Positions 35,953-44,480 of a stretch of 64,000 bases of DNA are shown here, piece after piece; the first letter of the stretch is position 1, and each line of letters starts with the position of its first letter. The DNA comes from Bacillus sp. S3 (GTDB taxonomy: Bacteria > Bacillota > Bacilli > Bacillales > Cytobacillaceae), in contig NZ_CP039727.1 in NCBI RefSeq assembly GCF_005154805.1, forward strand, positions 3,221,501-3,285,500. The letters are read 5' to 3'. A program made the translations under genes and the position numbers. The notes under the pieces were generated by a model. The model saw only the letters and a program-made list of their open reading frames with translations. It did no database searches and was not told where the DNA came from.

Positions 35953-36845
35953 GTGTAATTGTTACCCTGCCGTTTCTTGGGTCGATTTACGAGAATTACC
36001 GATAAAAGTATGATTAATGAGCCTGTTGCCTGTATCACGCCAAAACCTTCCTCATACAAAAATACACTCAAAATCGTAGCAATAATTGGTTCAACGGTTG
36101 CTATGATAGCGGCTTTACTACCCTCCACTTTTTCAAGCCCTTTTGTATACAATAAATAAGCAATTACCGTAGGAATTAATCCCAGTCCTATACCATATAG
36201 GAGAATCTCACTACTTACGAGGAGGTTCCATTTTTCCCAAAGCTGTGTCACTGGCAGCAATGCTACCGATGCAATGATAAAGGTAAACAATGTGACCGTA
36301 TAAGTTGGATATTTTTTCAAAGCGAACTTACCAAAAATCGTGTATAAGGCGTAACCGAAGCCTGCCCCGAGACCCGTTAGAATCCCAATTGGCCTGATAT
36401 CTGCCGCAGAATTTAGATTTACCCCTGCCACTAATACACAACCTGCAATCGTCGCAAAAACCGATCCTATTTTGGTTGAATTCATTTTTTCTTTTAAAAA
36501 CAAATAGGATAATACGGTTACAAATGCTGGTGCTGTATATAATAAAATCACCGCAAGCGACAAATTCAATTGATTGATTGCAGAAAAATAACACCAATTA
36601 AATAAGACAATGCTGAAGATCCCTGTTCCAATAAAAAGGCCGGTATCCGAAAATTTGATTTTCATTTGTGCAGGGTATTTGATTACTCCAATTATGATTA
36701 GCAACATTGCCGCTGTGACAACCCTGATAGTAACAATTTCCATCGAAGTAAAGCCTGCCTCAGTAAGGCCCCTTACAAATATAGCAATAATTCCCCATAA
36801 TGATGCACTGATCGCAATGAATAATACAGGAATGGCCTTTTTCAC
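35934..36845 (-). CDS. EamA/RhaT-family drug/metabolite transporter
   Basis: 303 aa with about ten membrane helices in two EamA repeats (LWGIIAIFVRGL near residue 18 and GFGYALYTIFGKFAL near residue 170). The start is GTG 36845, overlapping the ypwA stop (GTGA). The substrate is unknown. Coupled to the carboxypeptidase gene upstream. Confidence 0.9.
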   Translation of the reverse strand: MKKAIPVLFIAISASLWGIIAIFVRGLTEAGFTSMEIVTIRVVTAAMLLIIIGVIKYPAQMKIKFSDTGLFIGTGIFSIVLFNWCYFSAINQLNLSLAVILLYTAPAFVTVLSYLFLKEKMNSTKIGSVFATIAGCVLVAGVNLNSAADIRPIGILTGLGAGFGYALYTIFGKFALKKYPTYTVTLFTFIIASVALLPVTQLWEKWNLLVSSEILLYGIGLGLIPTVIAYLLYTKGLEKVEGSKAAIIATVEPIIATILSVFLYEEGFGVIQATGSLIILLSVILVNRPKKRQGNNYTEKASI

Positions 36846-38344
36846 TTTAACTGATAAACCTTTCCATATTTTTCAAAAAGATATTCAATTAAGTATTTTG
36901 GATTAAGACCTTCTCCAGTGACGTCCTGTAAGATTTCTAACGGCTGCTTCATTTTGCCATACTGATGGATATTTTTCGTCAGCCATTCTTTAATTGGGAG
37001 CAGGTCTCCTTGTTCTACTAATTGATCGAAATTTGTAAGTTCCTCGAGCATTTTATGCTTAAATTGTGCTGCATACATATACCCTAATGCATAGGATGGG
37101 AAATAACCAAAGCTGCCGCCGGCCCAGTGGACATCCTGAAGGACACCCTCCCCGTCATGATTAGGACGAATGCCTAGATACTCCTCATATTTGTCATTCC
37201 AAATCTTCGGCAGGTCCTTTACCTCGATTTCATCATTGAACAACCCTTTTTCAATTTCATAGCGGATGATAACATGGAGCGGGTAGGTTAATTCGTCTGC
37301 TTCAATTCTAATGAATGATGGTTTAGATTCATTTATTGCCCGATAGAATTCTTCGAGTTCAACTCCATCAAACTGACCATCTGCGTATTCCTTTAAAAGA
37401 CTGTAGTTATTTTTCCAAAATGAAAAACTTCGGCCTAGAATATTCTCATAGAAAAGTGACTGCGATTCATGAATTCCTGTTGAAGTTCCACAGCAAAGTG
37501 GTGTACCAATCAGGTCCTTTGAAACATTTTGTTCGTATAAAGCATGACCACCTTCATGGATGGTACCAAAAACAGCTGTACGGAAGTCGTTTTCGTCATA
37601 CTTTGTGGTCACACGGACATCCCCGGGGTTTAAACCAATCGCGAAGGGATGAACGGTTTCATCCAGTCTTCCTGCATGAAAGTTGTACCCCATTTTATCG
37701 AGGATTTTTAAGCTAAGTTCACGCTGATTTTCCTTTAAAAACGGTTTAAATAAAAAGTCTGTTTGCGGCTTATGGGAAGACTCTGAAATCTGCTTGACCA
37801 ACGGGACGATTTTTTCCCTAAGTTCGCCAAATACTTGATCCAATACTTCCATTGTCATGCCGGGTTCATACATATCTAATAAAATATCGTACTTTTTTTC
37901 CTTATGACTCCAATAGCTGATGAATCGTTTTGTCGTCGCAACTAGCTTCTCTAGATATGGGCTAAACAAGGAAAAATCTGCTTTTTCTTTCGCTTCCTCC
38001 CATACACTCTCTGCCTTTGATTGGAGAATGACAAACTCTTTATATTCTTCCGCAGGAATTTTCTTATTTCGTTCATATTCCTTTTTGCATTCTTGTAAAA
38101 TTTTGTTGGTTTGTTCCGACAGCGGCCTTTTTGATAAATTAGCTATGTATGCGGCCATCTCCTCAGATGTAGACATTTTAAATACTTCAGCAGAAAGCAT
38201 TCCGATTACTTCCGATCTTTGTTCTACCGCCTGCTTTGGAGCACCTGTCCTCAGGTCCCAGTAAATTAAACCAAGTGCTTCATTATAAGCAGACATCTTT
38301 TTTACATATTCTAGAAATTCTTTTTCTATTTGTGTACCACTCAT
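36842..38344 (-). CDS. ypwA: M32-family metallocarboxypeptidase (YpwA)
   Basis: 500 aa from ATG 38344 (GGGGGA upstream; ATG 38383 lacks an RBS). The zinc motif is TIHEGGHALYEQ, with the downstream ligand Glu in GIHESQSLFYENILGRS, and the M32 blocks DPGD-like LNPGDVRVTTKYDE and IRPNHDGEGVLQDVHW are present. It cleaves C-terminal residues from peptides in the cytoplasm. Confidence 0.94.
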   Translation of the reverse strand: MSGTQIEKEFLEYVKKMSAYNEALGLIYWDLRTGAPKQAVEQRSEVIGMLSAEVFKMSTSEEMAAYIANLSKRPLSEQTNKILQECKKEYERNKKIPAEEYKEFVILQSKAESVWEEAKEKADFSLFSPYLEKLVATTKRFISYWSHKEKKYDILLDMYEPGMTMEVLDQVFGELREKIVPLVKQISESSHKPQTDFLFKPFLKENQRELSLKILDKMGYNFHAGRLDETVHPFAIGLNPGDVRVTTKYDENDFRTAVFGTIHEGGHALYEQNVSKDLIGTPLCCGTSTGIHESQSLFYENILGRSFSFWKNNYSLLKEYADGQFDGVELEEFYRAINESKPSFIRIEADELTYPLHVIIRYEIEKGLFNDEIEVKDLPKIWNDKYEEYLGIRPNHDGEGVLQDVHWAGGSFGYFPSYALGYMYAAQFKHKMLEELTNFDQLVEQGDLLPIKEWLTKNIHQYGKMKQPLEILQDVTGEGLNPKYLIEYLFEKYGKVYQLK

Positions 38345-38422
38345 ACGAATCCCCCTTTTTTTGTAACAGATAAATTTTATCATATTTTCTGAAAAGTGGA
38401 TATTTGATAACCGGAAAGAGAA

Positions 38423-38455
38423 TAAAAAAACAACAGAAACGGATCTCTGTTGTAA
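38423..38455 (-). terminator. Terminator downstream of the DUF2249 gene at 38.6 kb
   Basis: Minus strand ACAACAGA / TCTGTTGT stem with an 8-base loop and a run of seven T. It lies about 105 bases after the stop, leaving a long 3' leader-like tail in which I see no ORF. Confidence 0.75.
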
Positions 38456-38560
38456 AATATAATATATAGGGAAAAGAGGATGTTACTAGGAAAATAAATA
38501 TTCACGTAAAATGATTAGAGAGGGTTAAGGTTCATTCGTTTTAAAGACACCTAAACCATA

Positions 38561-38794
38561 TTACTTCTTACAAATAGCGACTTTCCATGTTTCGGGACCC
38601 TCTTCAAGGTACTCCCAAGAAAATTGCTCAGGTCTTTCCATCATGAATTGATATAACAGCGGTCTTGGGTCATGGTCGTTAACAATCATCATTGTTTCAC
38701 CGGAAACTAATCCATCGAAACCATTAAAGATGGTTGGATGCTTTTCACGTGGTGGAAAATCTGGGACATTGATCACTTTTGTATAGGTTTGCAT
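38561..38794 (-). CDS. DUF2249 protein
   Basis: 77 aa from ATG 38794 with AAGGAG upstream. Typical DUF2249 pattern: FPPREKHPTIF, GETMMIVNDHDPRPLLYQ, EGPETWKVAI. DUF2249 proteins cluster with nitrite/NO metabolism and Fe-S repair genes in many bacteria; their reaction is unknown. A Crp/Fnr site at -41.5 from a TATAAT box points to induction with the NO reductase genes. Confidence 0.88.
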   Translation of the reverse strand: MQTYTKVINVPDFPPREKHPTIFNGFDGLVSGETMMIVNDHDPRPLLYQFMMERPEQFSWEYLEEGPETWKVAICKK

Positions 38795-38830
38795 TATTAT
38801 CACTCCTTATAGTATGTTAACTTCTCTTCT

Positions 38831-38898
38831 ATTATAAGGAAATGGATGCTTCCATTTAGTGCTGCGTATCACACCTAATACATGATTTTATTTATACT
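38831..38898. promoter_or_regulatory. Divergent promoter pair sharing one Crp/Fnr site
   Basis: The site AGTGC-TGCGTA-TCACA (8 of 10) is at 38858-38873, centre 38865.5. On the minus strand TATAAT (38836-38831) predicts a start near 38824, so the site is at -41.5. On the plus strand TATACT (38893-38898) predicts a start near 38905, so the site is near -39.5. One activator dimer could drive both genes. Confidence 0.65.
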
Positions 38899-38921
38899 GT
38901 TTTATTAGGGGGGCTTAGAGC

Positions 38922-39074
38922 TTGCAAGAATTAGTAGGTTCATGTAAATGCTGTAACAAAGACCTCTATTGTTTAGATGGTTTCTTTAACGGCGTTCACA
39001 CAGAAGAAAGCGACACTTATTGTTTCGATTGTTATAAAGAGCTAATGAAAGAAAAAGAAAATCCGCAAAGCTAG
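38922..39074 (+). CDS. Small Cys-rich (zinc-ribbon-like) protein near norB
   Basis: 50 aa from TTG 38922 with GGGGGG 8 bases upstream. Cys pattern: GSCKCCNKDLYC near the N-terminus and YCFDCYKELMKE in the second half, i.e. two CxxC knuckles plus extra Cys. Its stop codon lies in the loop of its terminator. It is divergent from the DUF2249 gene and convergent with norB. Unrecognised; a metal- or NO-reactive small protein is plausible. Confidence 0.65.
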   Translation: MQELVGSCKCCNKDLYCLDGFFNGVHTEESDTYCFDCYKELMKEKENPQS

Positions 39075-39090
39075 ACCTTGCGGATTTTTT
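39058..39090. terminator. Bidirectional terminator between the Cys-rich gene and norB
   Basis: AAATCCGCAA / TTGCGGATTT with T runs on both sides; the loop holds the TAG stop of the plus-strand gene. Confidence 0.85.
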
Positions 39091-39092
39091 CT

Positions 39093-41456
39093 TTATTCTT
39101 CATCAAGTGATAAATCTTTCACTGGGAGACTTTCCCCTTCTTTATGCGTTGGCTTACGTAAATGGAAGAGAGCTTTTAGACAGAATACCACTAATACCAC
39201 AACGCCAATAAGGAAAATGGTGTCAGGCACCGCACGCCAAGTTAGTAATGTTTGAACTAGATCCTTTTGCAGAAAGGCTGCTGAACGTGATGTTGCGTAT
39301 CCATGGTCGAAAGCTTCTTTGATTTGAATAAAGCCGACCGGCAGCAAGGATAAGAAGACCATTCCGGCTAGACCTGCGTTTAACATGATGCAGCTGAATT
39401 TAAGCCATTTATCGTTCCAGCTTTCAGGCTTCACAATGTTCCGTAATGAATAAAGAAGTACAGCACAGGCAAACATTCCGTACACACCCATCATCGAACC
39501 ATGCCCATGTGCAGGTGTTAAGAACTGTCCATGTTCAAAATAGCTGACGGCCGGAAGATTAATTAAGAAGCCGAGCACCCCTGCACCAACCAAGTTCCAA
39601 ATCGCTACAGAGATAAGGAACCAGAAAGTTCCTTTATAAGGAAAATCTACACCTCCTGCACGCATCATTTTGTATTGTTCGTATGCTTCAAGGATTAGCA
39701 GTGTTAATGGAATGACCTCCATTGCTGAGAATACAGCTCCAAGTCCAATCCACGCTTCAGCTGAACCGTTATAGTAATAATGGTGACCGATACCGATTAC
39801 CCCGCTGCCTAGAAGCAGGATTAATTGGAAATATAGCTGTCTAACAGTAGATTTTTTTGTTACCAAACCCAATTGAACTAAAAGGAAACCAATAACAACA
39901 ACAGCAAATACCTCAAAAATACCTTCAACCCATAAGTGAATAATCCACCAGCGCCAGTAATCAGCAAAAGTAAAGCTTGTTCCCGGGTTGATAAATAGGG
40001 CAAAAACGTAGAATGCAGGTACAGCAATCGCCGAGTAGAATAATAAGTGGATCAACCCACCTTTATCGGTTTCTTTCTTAAGACCTGCCCTAATTCCCCG
40101 ATAAACGATGAACAGCCAAATGAACATGCCGGCAATCAGGATTATCTGCCATATACGTCCCAGTTCGATATACTCCCAGCCTGTATGGCCGAACAAGAAC
40201 CAGTTATTCCCTAGGTACCCATTGGCACCAAGCCACTCACCAACCATACTTCCGACAACGAGGACCACCAATGCCCAGAATAAAACATCGACTAGTAATC
40301 CTTGTTTCTTTGGCTCATAACCGCCAACAAGCGGAGCAACATAAATACCCATACCAAGCCAAGCTGTTGCAATCCAGAAAATAGCCAGCTGCAAGTGGTA
40401 ACCTTTTGAAATATTAAATGGCAGAATATCATGAATCCACTTAATTCCAAAGAAACTATCCGGTTCTATGTAATAGTGAGCAAGTAATGCCCCAAACATA
40501 CACTGGACAAAGAATAAAGCAGAAACGATAACAAAATACTTTCCGCTCTTCACCTGTGAACTTGTCACCGGCATTTTACGTAAATCAATTCGAGGAAAGT
40601 TTCCTTCTTTATAAGCTTCCTGCATACTAAATTGATAGCGGTAGAAAACAAAAAGAATAATTCCTAATACCAGGACAAAAATGGTTATGCTGGCGCCGCT
40701 CCACCAAACAGCAGAGAAAGATAACTGATTTCCTGCGTCTTCATAGTATGGCCAGTTATTTGTATAGGTGATATTATCTCCTTCGCGAACGGTACTGGAG
40801 AGCCATGCCGTCCAGAAAAAGAAATCAGATATCTGGGTAATTTGATCGCCTGTTGCCACATATGCACGATCCGTTTTTGGCATATCCTCCTCTTTAATTA
40901 GGTTTGGTTTTAATCCCCAGCCGTCACCCTTCGTAAAAATTTCTTGATAATGTGCCCTTACCTTTTCAAGACCAAAAGCTTGAGCATTTGTTAAAACCAT
41001 TGTATCTTTTCCGCTGTTATAGCGATTTTTACGCATTTCTTTTATAACTTTGTTTTTTATAACTATTTTTTCATCCTCATTTAAAGAAGCATAATCTTTT
41101 CCATATTTATCATTTGCTTTATAAGCCTGCATTCCTTCTGTATAAATTTTAAGGGCTTCTGCCGTATAATCAGGCCCCATGTATGAACCATGTCCTAAAA
41201 CAGTACCGTAGTCCATTAAACCATACTTTTGGAATACTGCCTGACCGCCCATAATAGATTCCTTTGTAAAAAGGACATCACCACTTTCATTTGTCACTTC
41301 TAATGGCCGTGGCGCTTGTTCTTTAAATATCCAATAGCCGCCAACGAGTAAAACGGTGAAGCTAATTAAAATAGTCGCAATTAAAACAGATTTTAACAGA
41401 CCATTTTTATTCGTCTTCAATATTTTACTGGTAGACGTACGATGTTCTATTTCCAT
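39093..41456 (-). CDS. norB: Quinol-dependent nitric oxide reductase (qNor)
   Basis: 787 aa from ATG 41456 (AGAGGA upstream; the in-frame ATG at 41480 has no RBS). One N-terminal helix and a long extracytoplasmic cytochrome-c-like domain without heme ligands precede a 12-13 helix catalytic core, the qNor layout. Ligands: KGYHLQLAIFW, HLWVEGIFEVFAV (His plus the FeB-ligand Glu), IGHHYYYNG, and AHGHGSMMGVYG. It reduces NO to N2O with quinol. Crp/Fnr sites precede it. Confidence 0.94.
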   Translation of the reverse strand: MEIEHRTSTSKILKTNKNGLLKSVLIATILISFTVLLVGGYWIFKEQAPRPLEVTNESGDVLFTKESIMGGQAVFQKYGLMDYGTVLGHGSYMGPDYTAEALKIYTEGMQAYKANDKYGKDYASLNEDEKIVIKNKVIKEMRKNRYNSGKDTMVLTNAQAFGLEKVRAHYQEIFTKGDGWGLKPNLIKEEDMPKTDRAYVATGDQITQISDFFFWTAWLSSTVREGDNITYTNNWPYYEDAGNQLSFSAVWWSGASITIFVLVLGIILFVFYRYQFSMQEAYKEGNFPRIDLRKMPVTSSQVKSGKYFVIVSALFFVQCMFGALLAHYYIEPDSFFGIKWIHDILPFNISKGYHLQLAIFWIATAWLGMGIYVAPLVGGYEPKKQGLLVDVLFWALVVLVVGSMVGEWLGANGYLGNNWFLFGHTGWEYIELGRIWQIILIAGMFIWLFIVYRGIRAGLKKETDKGGLIHLLFYSAIAVPAFYVFALFINPGTSFTFADYWRWWIIHLWVEGIFEVFAVVVIGFLLVQLGLVTKKSTVRQLYFQLILLLGSGVIGIGHHYYYNGSAEAWIGLGAVFSAMEVIPLTLLILEAYEQYKMMRAGGVDFPYKGTFWFLISVAIWNLVGAGVLGFLINLPAVSYFEHGQFLTPAHGHGSMMGVYGMFACAVLLYSLRNIVKPESWNDKWLKFSCIMLNAGLAGMVFLSLLPVGFIQIKEAFDHGYATSRSAAFLQKDLVQTLLTWRAVPDTIFLIGVVVLVVFCLKALFHLRKPTHKEGESLPVKDLSLDEE

Positions 41457-41490
41457 GCCTTTCATCCTCTCTATTTTCATTACAGACTGT

Positions 41491-41533
41491 ATTTTAACTT
41501 TGAAAAAAGCATCACAAAGTGAATATCCTCATT
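41491..41533 (-). promoter_or_regulatory. Candidate norB promoter with proximal Crp/Fnr half-palindrome
   Basis: Minus strand TAAAAT (41496-41491) predicts a start near 41484. AGTGA-ATATCC-TCATT at 41518-41533 (7 of 10) is centred at -41.5, while the perfect site at 41541-41556 is at -64.5. Confidence 0.5.
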
Positions 41534-41540
41534 TCTTAGC

Positions 41541-41556
41541 TGTGATAATTGTCACA
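41541..41556. promoter_or_regulatory. Perfect Crp/Fnr site in the norB-fnr1 intergenic region
   Basis: TGTGA-TAATTG-TCACA, 10 of 10 consensus bases; it can serve norB (minus) and, from a distance, the regulator gene (plus). Confidence 0.8.
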
Positions 41557-41588
41557 CACTAAATGTTTCTTTCACAAAATTGTCACAT

Positions 41589-41603
41589 TGAGAATTATTT
41601 TCA
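41589..41603 (+). promoter_or_regulatory. Fur box between norB and the Crp/Fnr gene
   Basis: TGAGAATTATTTTCA, 12 of 14 specified bases of TGATAATNATTATCA, and identical to the 31168-31182 box except for the central base. Confidence 0.5.
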
Positions 41604-41619
41604 ATAAAAATGATCTACC

Positions 41620-41662
41620 TATGATGGAGGTCACATTAATACGAAAAAATCATTGCTACAAT
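41620..41662 (+). promoter_or_regulatory. Class II Crp/Fnr-dependent promoter of the regulator gene
   Basis: TATGA-TGGAGG-TCACA (9 of 10) at 41620-41635, centre 41627.5; TACAAT at 41657-41662 predicts a start near 41669, placing the site at exactly -41.5. Autoregulation or cross-regulation is likely. Confidence 0.7.
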
Positions 41663-41699
41663 GAGTTTAAATCGAATTAATAATATGAAGGTGATGTTA

Positions 41700-42392
41700 A
41701 TGAAGCAGGAGGACATAATCAAACGGTTGTCTGATGTCCCAATCTTCAAGGAATTATCCTTAATGGAGCTTGACCCAATCGTTAAGATTGCTCAAACTCG
41801 GTTTTATAAGCATAAGATGTATGTTTTTATGCAGGATGATCATCTTGACCGCGTGTTCTTCATTCATAGCGGGAAAATCAAAATTTATAAAACAGATCAT
41901 TCGGGCAAAGAGCAATTAATCTCTGTCCTTGAACCGGGAGAAATGTTTCCGCATGCCGGATTTTTTAGAAAAGGGAATTTCCCTGCACATGCCGAGGTGA
42001 TGGATGATGCACATCTCATTGTCATCCCGATTGACAAATTTGAAGAAATTCTTATTTCCTATCCGGAACTCTGCATTAAGCTTTTTAAAGTGTTGGGGGA
42101 AAAAATTGTTGACCTGCAAGGAAGATTGGAAGCACAAGTTCTCCATAACACATATGAACAAATTATTTTACTACTCATTAGACTGTGTAAATCGAACGGG
42201 GAGAAGGCTGGAGATCGCTACAAGCTGACAACTCAGTTCACCAATCGAGAATTAGCCAACATGATTGGTACTTCGAGAGAAACCGTCAGCAGAACCATCA
42301 ATCATGTAAAAAAGAAGGAATTTGTTACACAAGACGGAGATGGGTATTATGTAATCGATCGTGAGGCATTACAACAAGAGTTATTCTATTGA
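41700..42392 (+). CDS. Crp/Fnr-family transcriptional regulator (paralogue 1)
   Basis: 230 aa from ATG 41700, preferred because AAGGTG lies 6 bases upstream; the ATG at 41661 overlaps the -10. A cyclic-nucleotide-type beta-roll (VFFIHSGKIKIYKTDHSGKEQLISV), a long dimer helix and a C-terminal helix-turn-helix (FTNRELANMIGTSRETVSRTI) are seen. Only two scattered Cys occur, so no FNR 4Fe-4S sensor is evident. The context of norB suggests an NO-related signal (inference). About half its residues match paralogue 2 at 53.9 kb. Confidence 0.9.
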   Translation: MKQEDIIKRLSDVPIFKELSLMELDPIVKIAQTRFYKHKMYVFMQDDHLDRVFFIHSGKIKIYKTDHSGKEQLISVLEPGEMFPHAGFFRKGNFPAHAEVMDDAHLIVIPIDKFEEILISYPELCIKLFKVLGEKIVDLQGRLEAQVLHNTYEQIILLLIRLCKSNGEKAGDRYKLTTQFTNRELANMIGTSRETVSRTINHVKKKEFVTQDGDGYYVIDREALQQELFY

Positions 42393-42437
42393 TAAAGAAA
42401 TTTTGCACAAATAAAAATAGAAGGGGTTGTCAAGCAA

Positions 42438-42671
42438 ATGGAAAAAAGAGTAATTGAATTGGATGTGCGCGAGGATCTTAAAAATAAAATTGAACCGTTT
42501 CAAAAAATTATGGAGACCATTAAGGAATGTAAGAATAATGATATTTTTATTCTTCATGCTCCATTTAAGCCAGTACCGCTTTTCGCCGTTCTAAAAGCAA
42601 AAGGCTTTACCCATGAAGAAGTAGAAATTGAAAAAAAGCACTGGAAAGTTATCTTTACAAAGAAAAGCTAA
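42438..42671 (+). CDS. DUF2249 protein (divergent)
   Basis: 77 aa with AAGGGG upstream. It has the DUF2249 outline (VIELDVREDLKNKIEPFQKIM; IFILHAPFKPVPLFAVL; KHWKVIFTKK) but the usual NDHDPxP segment is replaced by HAPFKPVP. It is followed 27 bases later by another DUF2249 gene; the four genes from here to 44480 appear to form an operon behind the regulator gene. Confidence 0.82.
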   Translation: MEKRVIELDVREDLKNKIEPFQKIMETIKECKNNDIFILHAPFKPVPLFAVLKAKGFTHEEVEIEKKHWKVIFTKKS

Positions 42672-42698
42672 CAGAAATAGGATGGGAAGGTGATTGAA

Positions 42699-42905
42699 AT
42701 GATATTAGATAATCGCGGGTTAGAACCGCCGCAGCCAATGATGCGGACATTGGCTGCCCTTGAAACGCTTGGGGAGAATGAAGTTTTAACGATTATTAAT
42801 GACAGGAGACCGATGTTCCTTTATGAGCAGCTCGAAGAACTGGGCTACAAGCAACGCACAGAACCGCAAACTGACGGAAGTTTTAAAATCGAGATCTTTC
42901 GCTAA
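42699..42905 (+). CDS. DUF2249 protein (second copy in the operon)
   Basis: 68 aa from ATG 42699 with GGGAAGGTGA upstream. DUF2249 pattern: NRGLEPPQPMMRTL, NEVLTIINDRRPMFLYEQLEELG, FKIEIF. It probably forms a functional pair with the preceding copy. The reaction is unknown. Confidence 0.82.
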   Translation: MILDNRGLEPPQPMMRTLAALETLGENEVLTIINDRRPMFLYEQLEELGYKQRTEPQTDGSFKIEIFR

Positions 42906-42919
42906 GAAGGTGTACTATT

Positions 42920-44164
42920 ATGGTTCCTCAAAATATGGGGAGTGAAACAAATATTAAACTGCCTTTCTCATTTATCTTTTTTAGTTTAATCGCCCTAGTA
43001 CTTTCGCAAATTCTATTGCTAGTAAACGGTCAATTAATGGCTGATGGAAGCTTTAGAATCCCTGCGATCTGGTCTTCAGCTCATTTATTAGTTTTAGGCT
43101 GGGCGTTAATGGTAGCGATGGGAGCCATGTACCAGCTTGTTCCTGTTGCCTTCCTGACGAAAATATGGAATGAGAAATTTGGCTTTGTTCAATTTTATGT
43201 TACGGCAATAGGCATTGCCACTTTTTCAGCTATGCTCTATGTATCACCGCAAAATGCTTTAATTCCAGGGGTCGTTACCATAATTGGTATCATTATGTTT
43301 TTAGTGCAGATGTTTATGACATTAAGATTACAAGCCAAACCAAACATTTTGACTGCTTTCGTGGGATCGGCACTAGTATGTTTATTTATCACTATTTCAT
43401 TAGGAATTACATTAATTTATTGTTTAAAAACAGGGATTGGTGCTGAATACTATCATTCAATCTTTAAAAGCCATTTATTAATGGGTGTTACTGGCTGGTT
43501 TACCCTATTAATTTTCGGATTTTCCTATAAGATGGTGCCTATGTTTTCTTTGTCACACGGGTTTCCAATGGTCCATGCAAGATACGTGTATGGATACTAT
43601 ACTGCTGGTCTCGTTTTATCACTCATTTCCTTCTTTTCTAATAGCAGCAGTCTATTAAAAATAGGTTTCTTCTTACTTTTGGCAGGCTTTTCGATTTTCA
43701 GCTGGCATACCACAATCATTATCAATAAAAGATTGAAAAAAAAGCTAGATAAACCCTTTACGTTTTCGCTAATTGCAATTGGACTGGGCAACGCCATCCA
43801 TTTAGCAGCATTTATATTATTGTGGACCAACAGCTTTACTACACTAATTGGCCCACTGGTATACGCTTATCTATTACTTTGGATTGTCCTTAGTATTATT
43901 GGATATTTGTATAAAATCGTTCCGTTTCTTTGGTGGATCTATAAATATAGCAATGAAATCGGGAAGTCAAAAGTGCCGACATTAAAAGAAATGATGAATG
44001 AAAAAATCATTATCCCTGTCCTGTCAATCTTTATTGGGGCAGTTATCATTATATTTTGTGCCCTGGCCTTAAAAACAGCCGTACTGTTTAATATAGGACA
44101 ATTCATCTTATCCATCATGTTTCTTATCATTGCCATTAATATTGTTAGAGTTATAAAAAAATAG
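42920..44164 (+). CDS. 12-TM heme-copper-oxidase-like membrane protein of the NO operon
   Basis: 414 aa, about twelve membrane helices and no soluble domain. AAGAAGGTG precedes the ATG. Conserved-looking membrane His residues lie in SSAHLLVLGWALMVAMGAMY (helix 2) and FKSHLLMGVTGWF plus LSHGFPMVHARY (helices 6-7). This resembles distant heme-copper-oxidase subunit I or NnrS-like proteins often found beside NO genes, but the full catalytic ligand set of NorB is not apparent. It may bind heme in NO tolerance (inference). Confidence 0.7.
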   Translation: MVPQNMGSETNIKLPFSFIFFSLIALVLSQILLLVNGQLMADGSFRIPAIWSSAHLLVLGWALMVAMGAMYQLVPVAFLTKIWNEKFGFVQFYVTAIGIATFSAMLYVSPQNALIPGVVTIIGIIMFLVQMFMTLRLQAKPNILTAFVGSALVCLFITISLGITLIYCLKTGIGAEYYHSIFKSHLLMGVTGWFTLLIFGFSYKMVPMFSLSHGFPMVHARYVYGYYTAGLVLSLISFFSNSSSLLKIGFFLLLAGFSIFSWHTTIIINKRLKKKLDKPFTFSLIAIGLGNAIHLAAFILLWTNSFTTLIGPLVYAYLLLWIVLSIIGYLYKIVPFLWWIYKYSNEIGKSKVPTLKEMMNEKIIIPVLSIFIGAVIIIFCALALKTAVLFNIGQFILSIMFLIIAINIVRVIKK

Positions 44165-44177
44165 TGAGGTGTTTATC

Positions 44178-44480
44178 ATGAATTTAGAAGAAAGAATCCT
44201 TGAAGAATTAAAAACTGTGTATGATCCTGAGTTAAATATCAATGTAGTGGACTTAGGCTTAATTTATGGCGTTGGAATTACGGATGAAAATGATGTGAAA
44301 ATTACGATGACGCTGACAACACCTGGCTGCCCGCTTCATGACAGCATTACAAGGGGTGTCCGCTATTGTGTAGAAGGAATCGAGAAAACAAGAAATGTAG
44401 AGGTCAATCTTGTCTGGGAGCCCGCCTGGTCACCTGATAAAATGACAGCGGAAGGAAAAAGTTATTTAGGTATGAGATAA
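44178..44480 (+). CDS. DUF59/MIP18-family metal-sulfur cluster assembly factor
   Basis: 100 aa from ATG 44178 with GTGAGGTG upstream (the GTG at 44169 is inside that RBS). Family signature: VYDPELNINVVDLGLIYGV and TTPGCPLHDSITRGVRY with the reactive Cys. Such proteins help assemble or repair Fe-S clusters, a fit with NO damage. Last gene of the operon, before a strong terminator. Confidence 0.9.
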   Translation: MNLEERILEELKTVYDPELNINVVDLGLIYGVGITDENDVKITMTLTTPGCPLHDSITRGVRYCVEGIEKTRNVEVNLVWEPAWSPDKMTAEGKSYLGMR

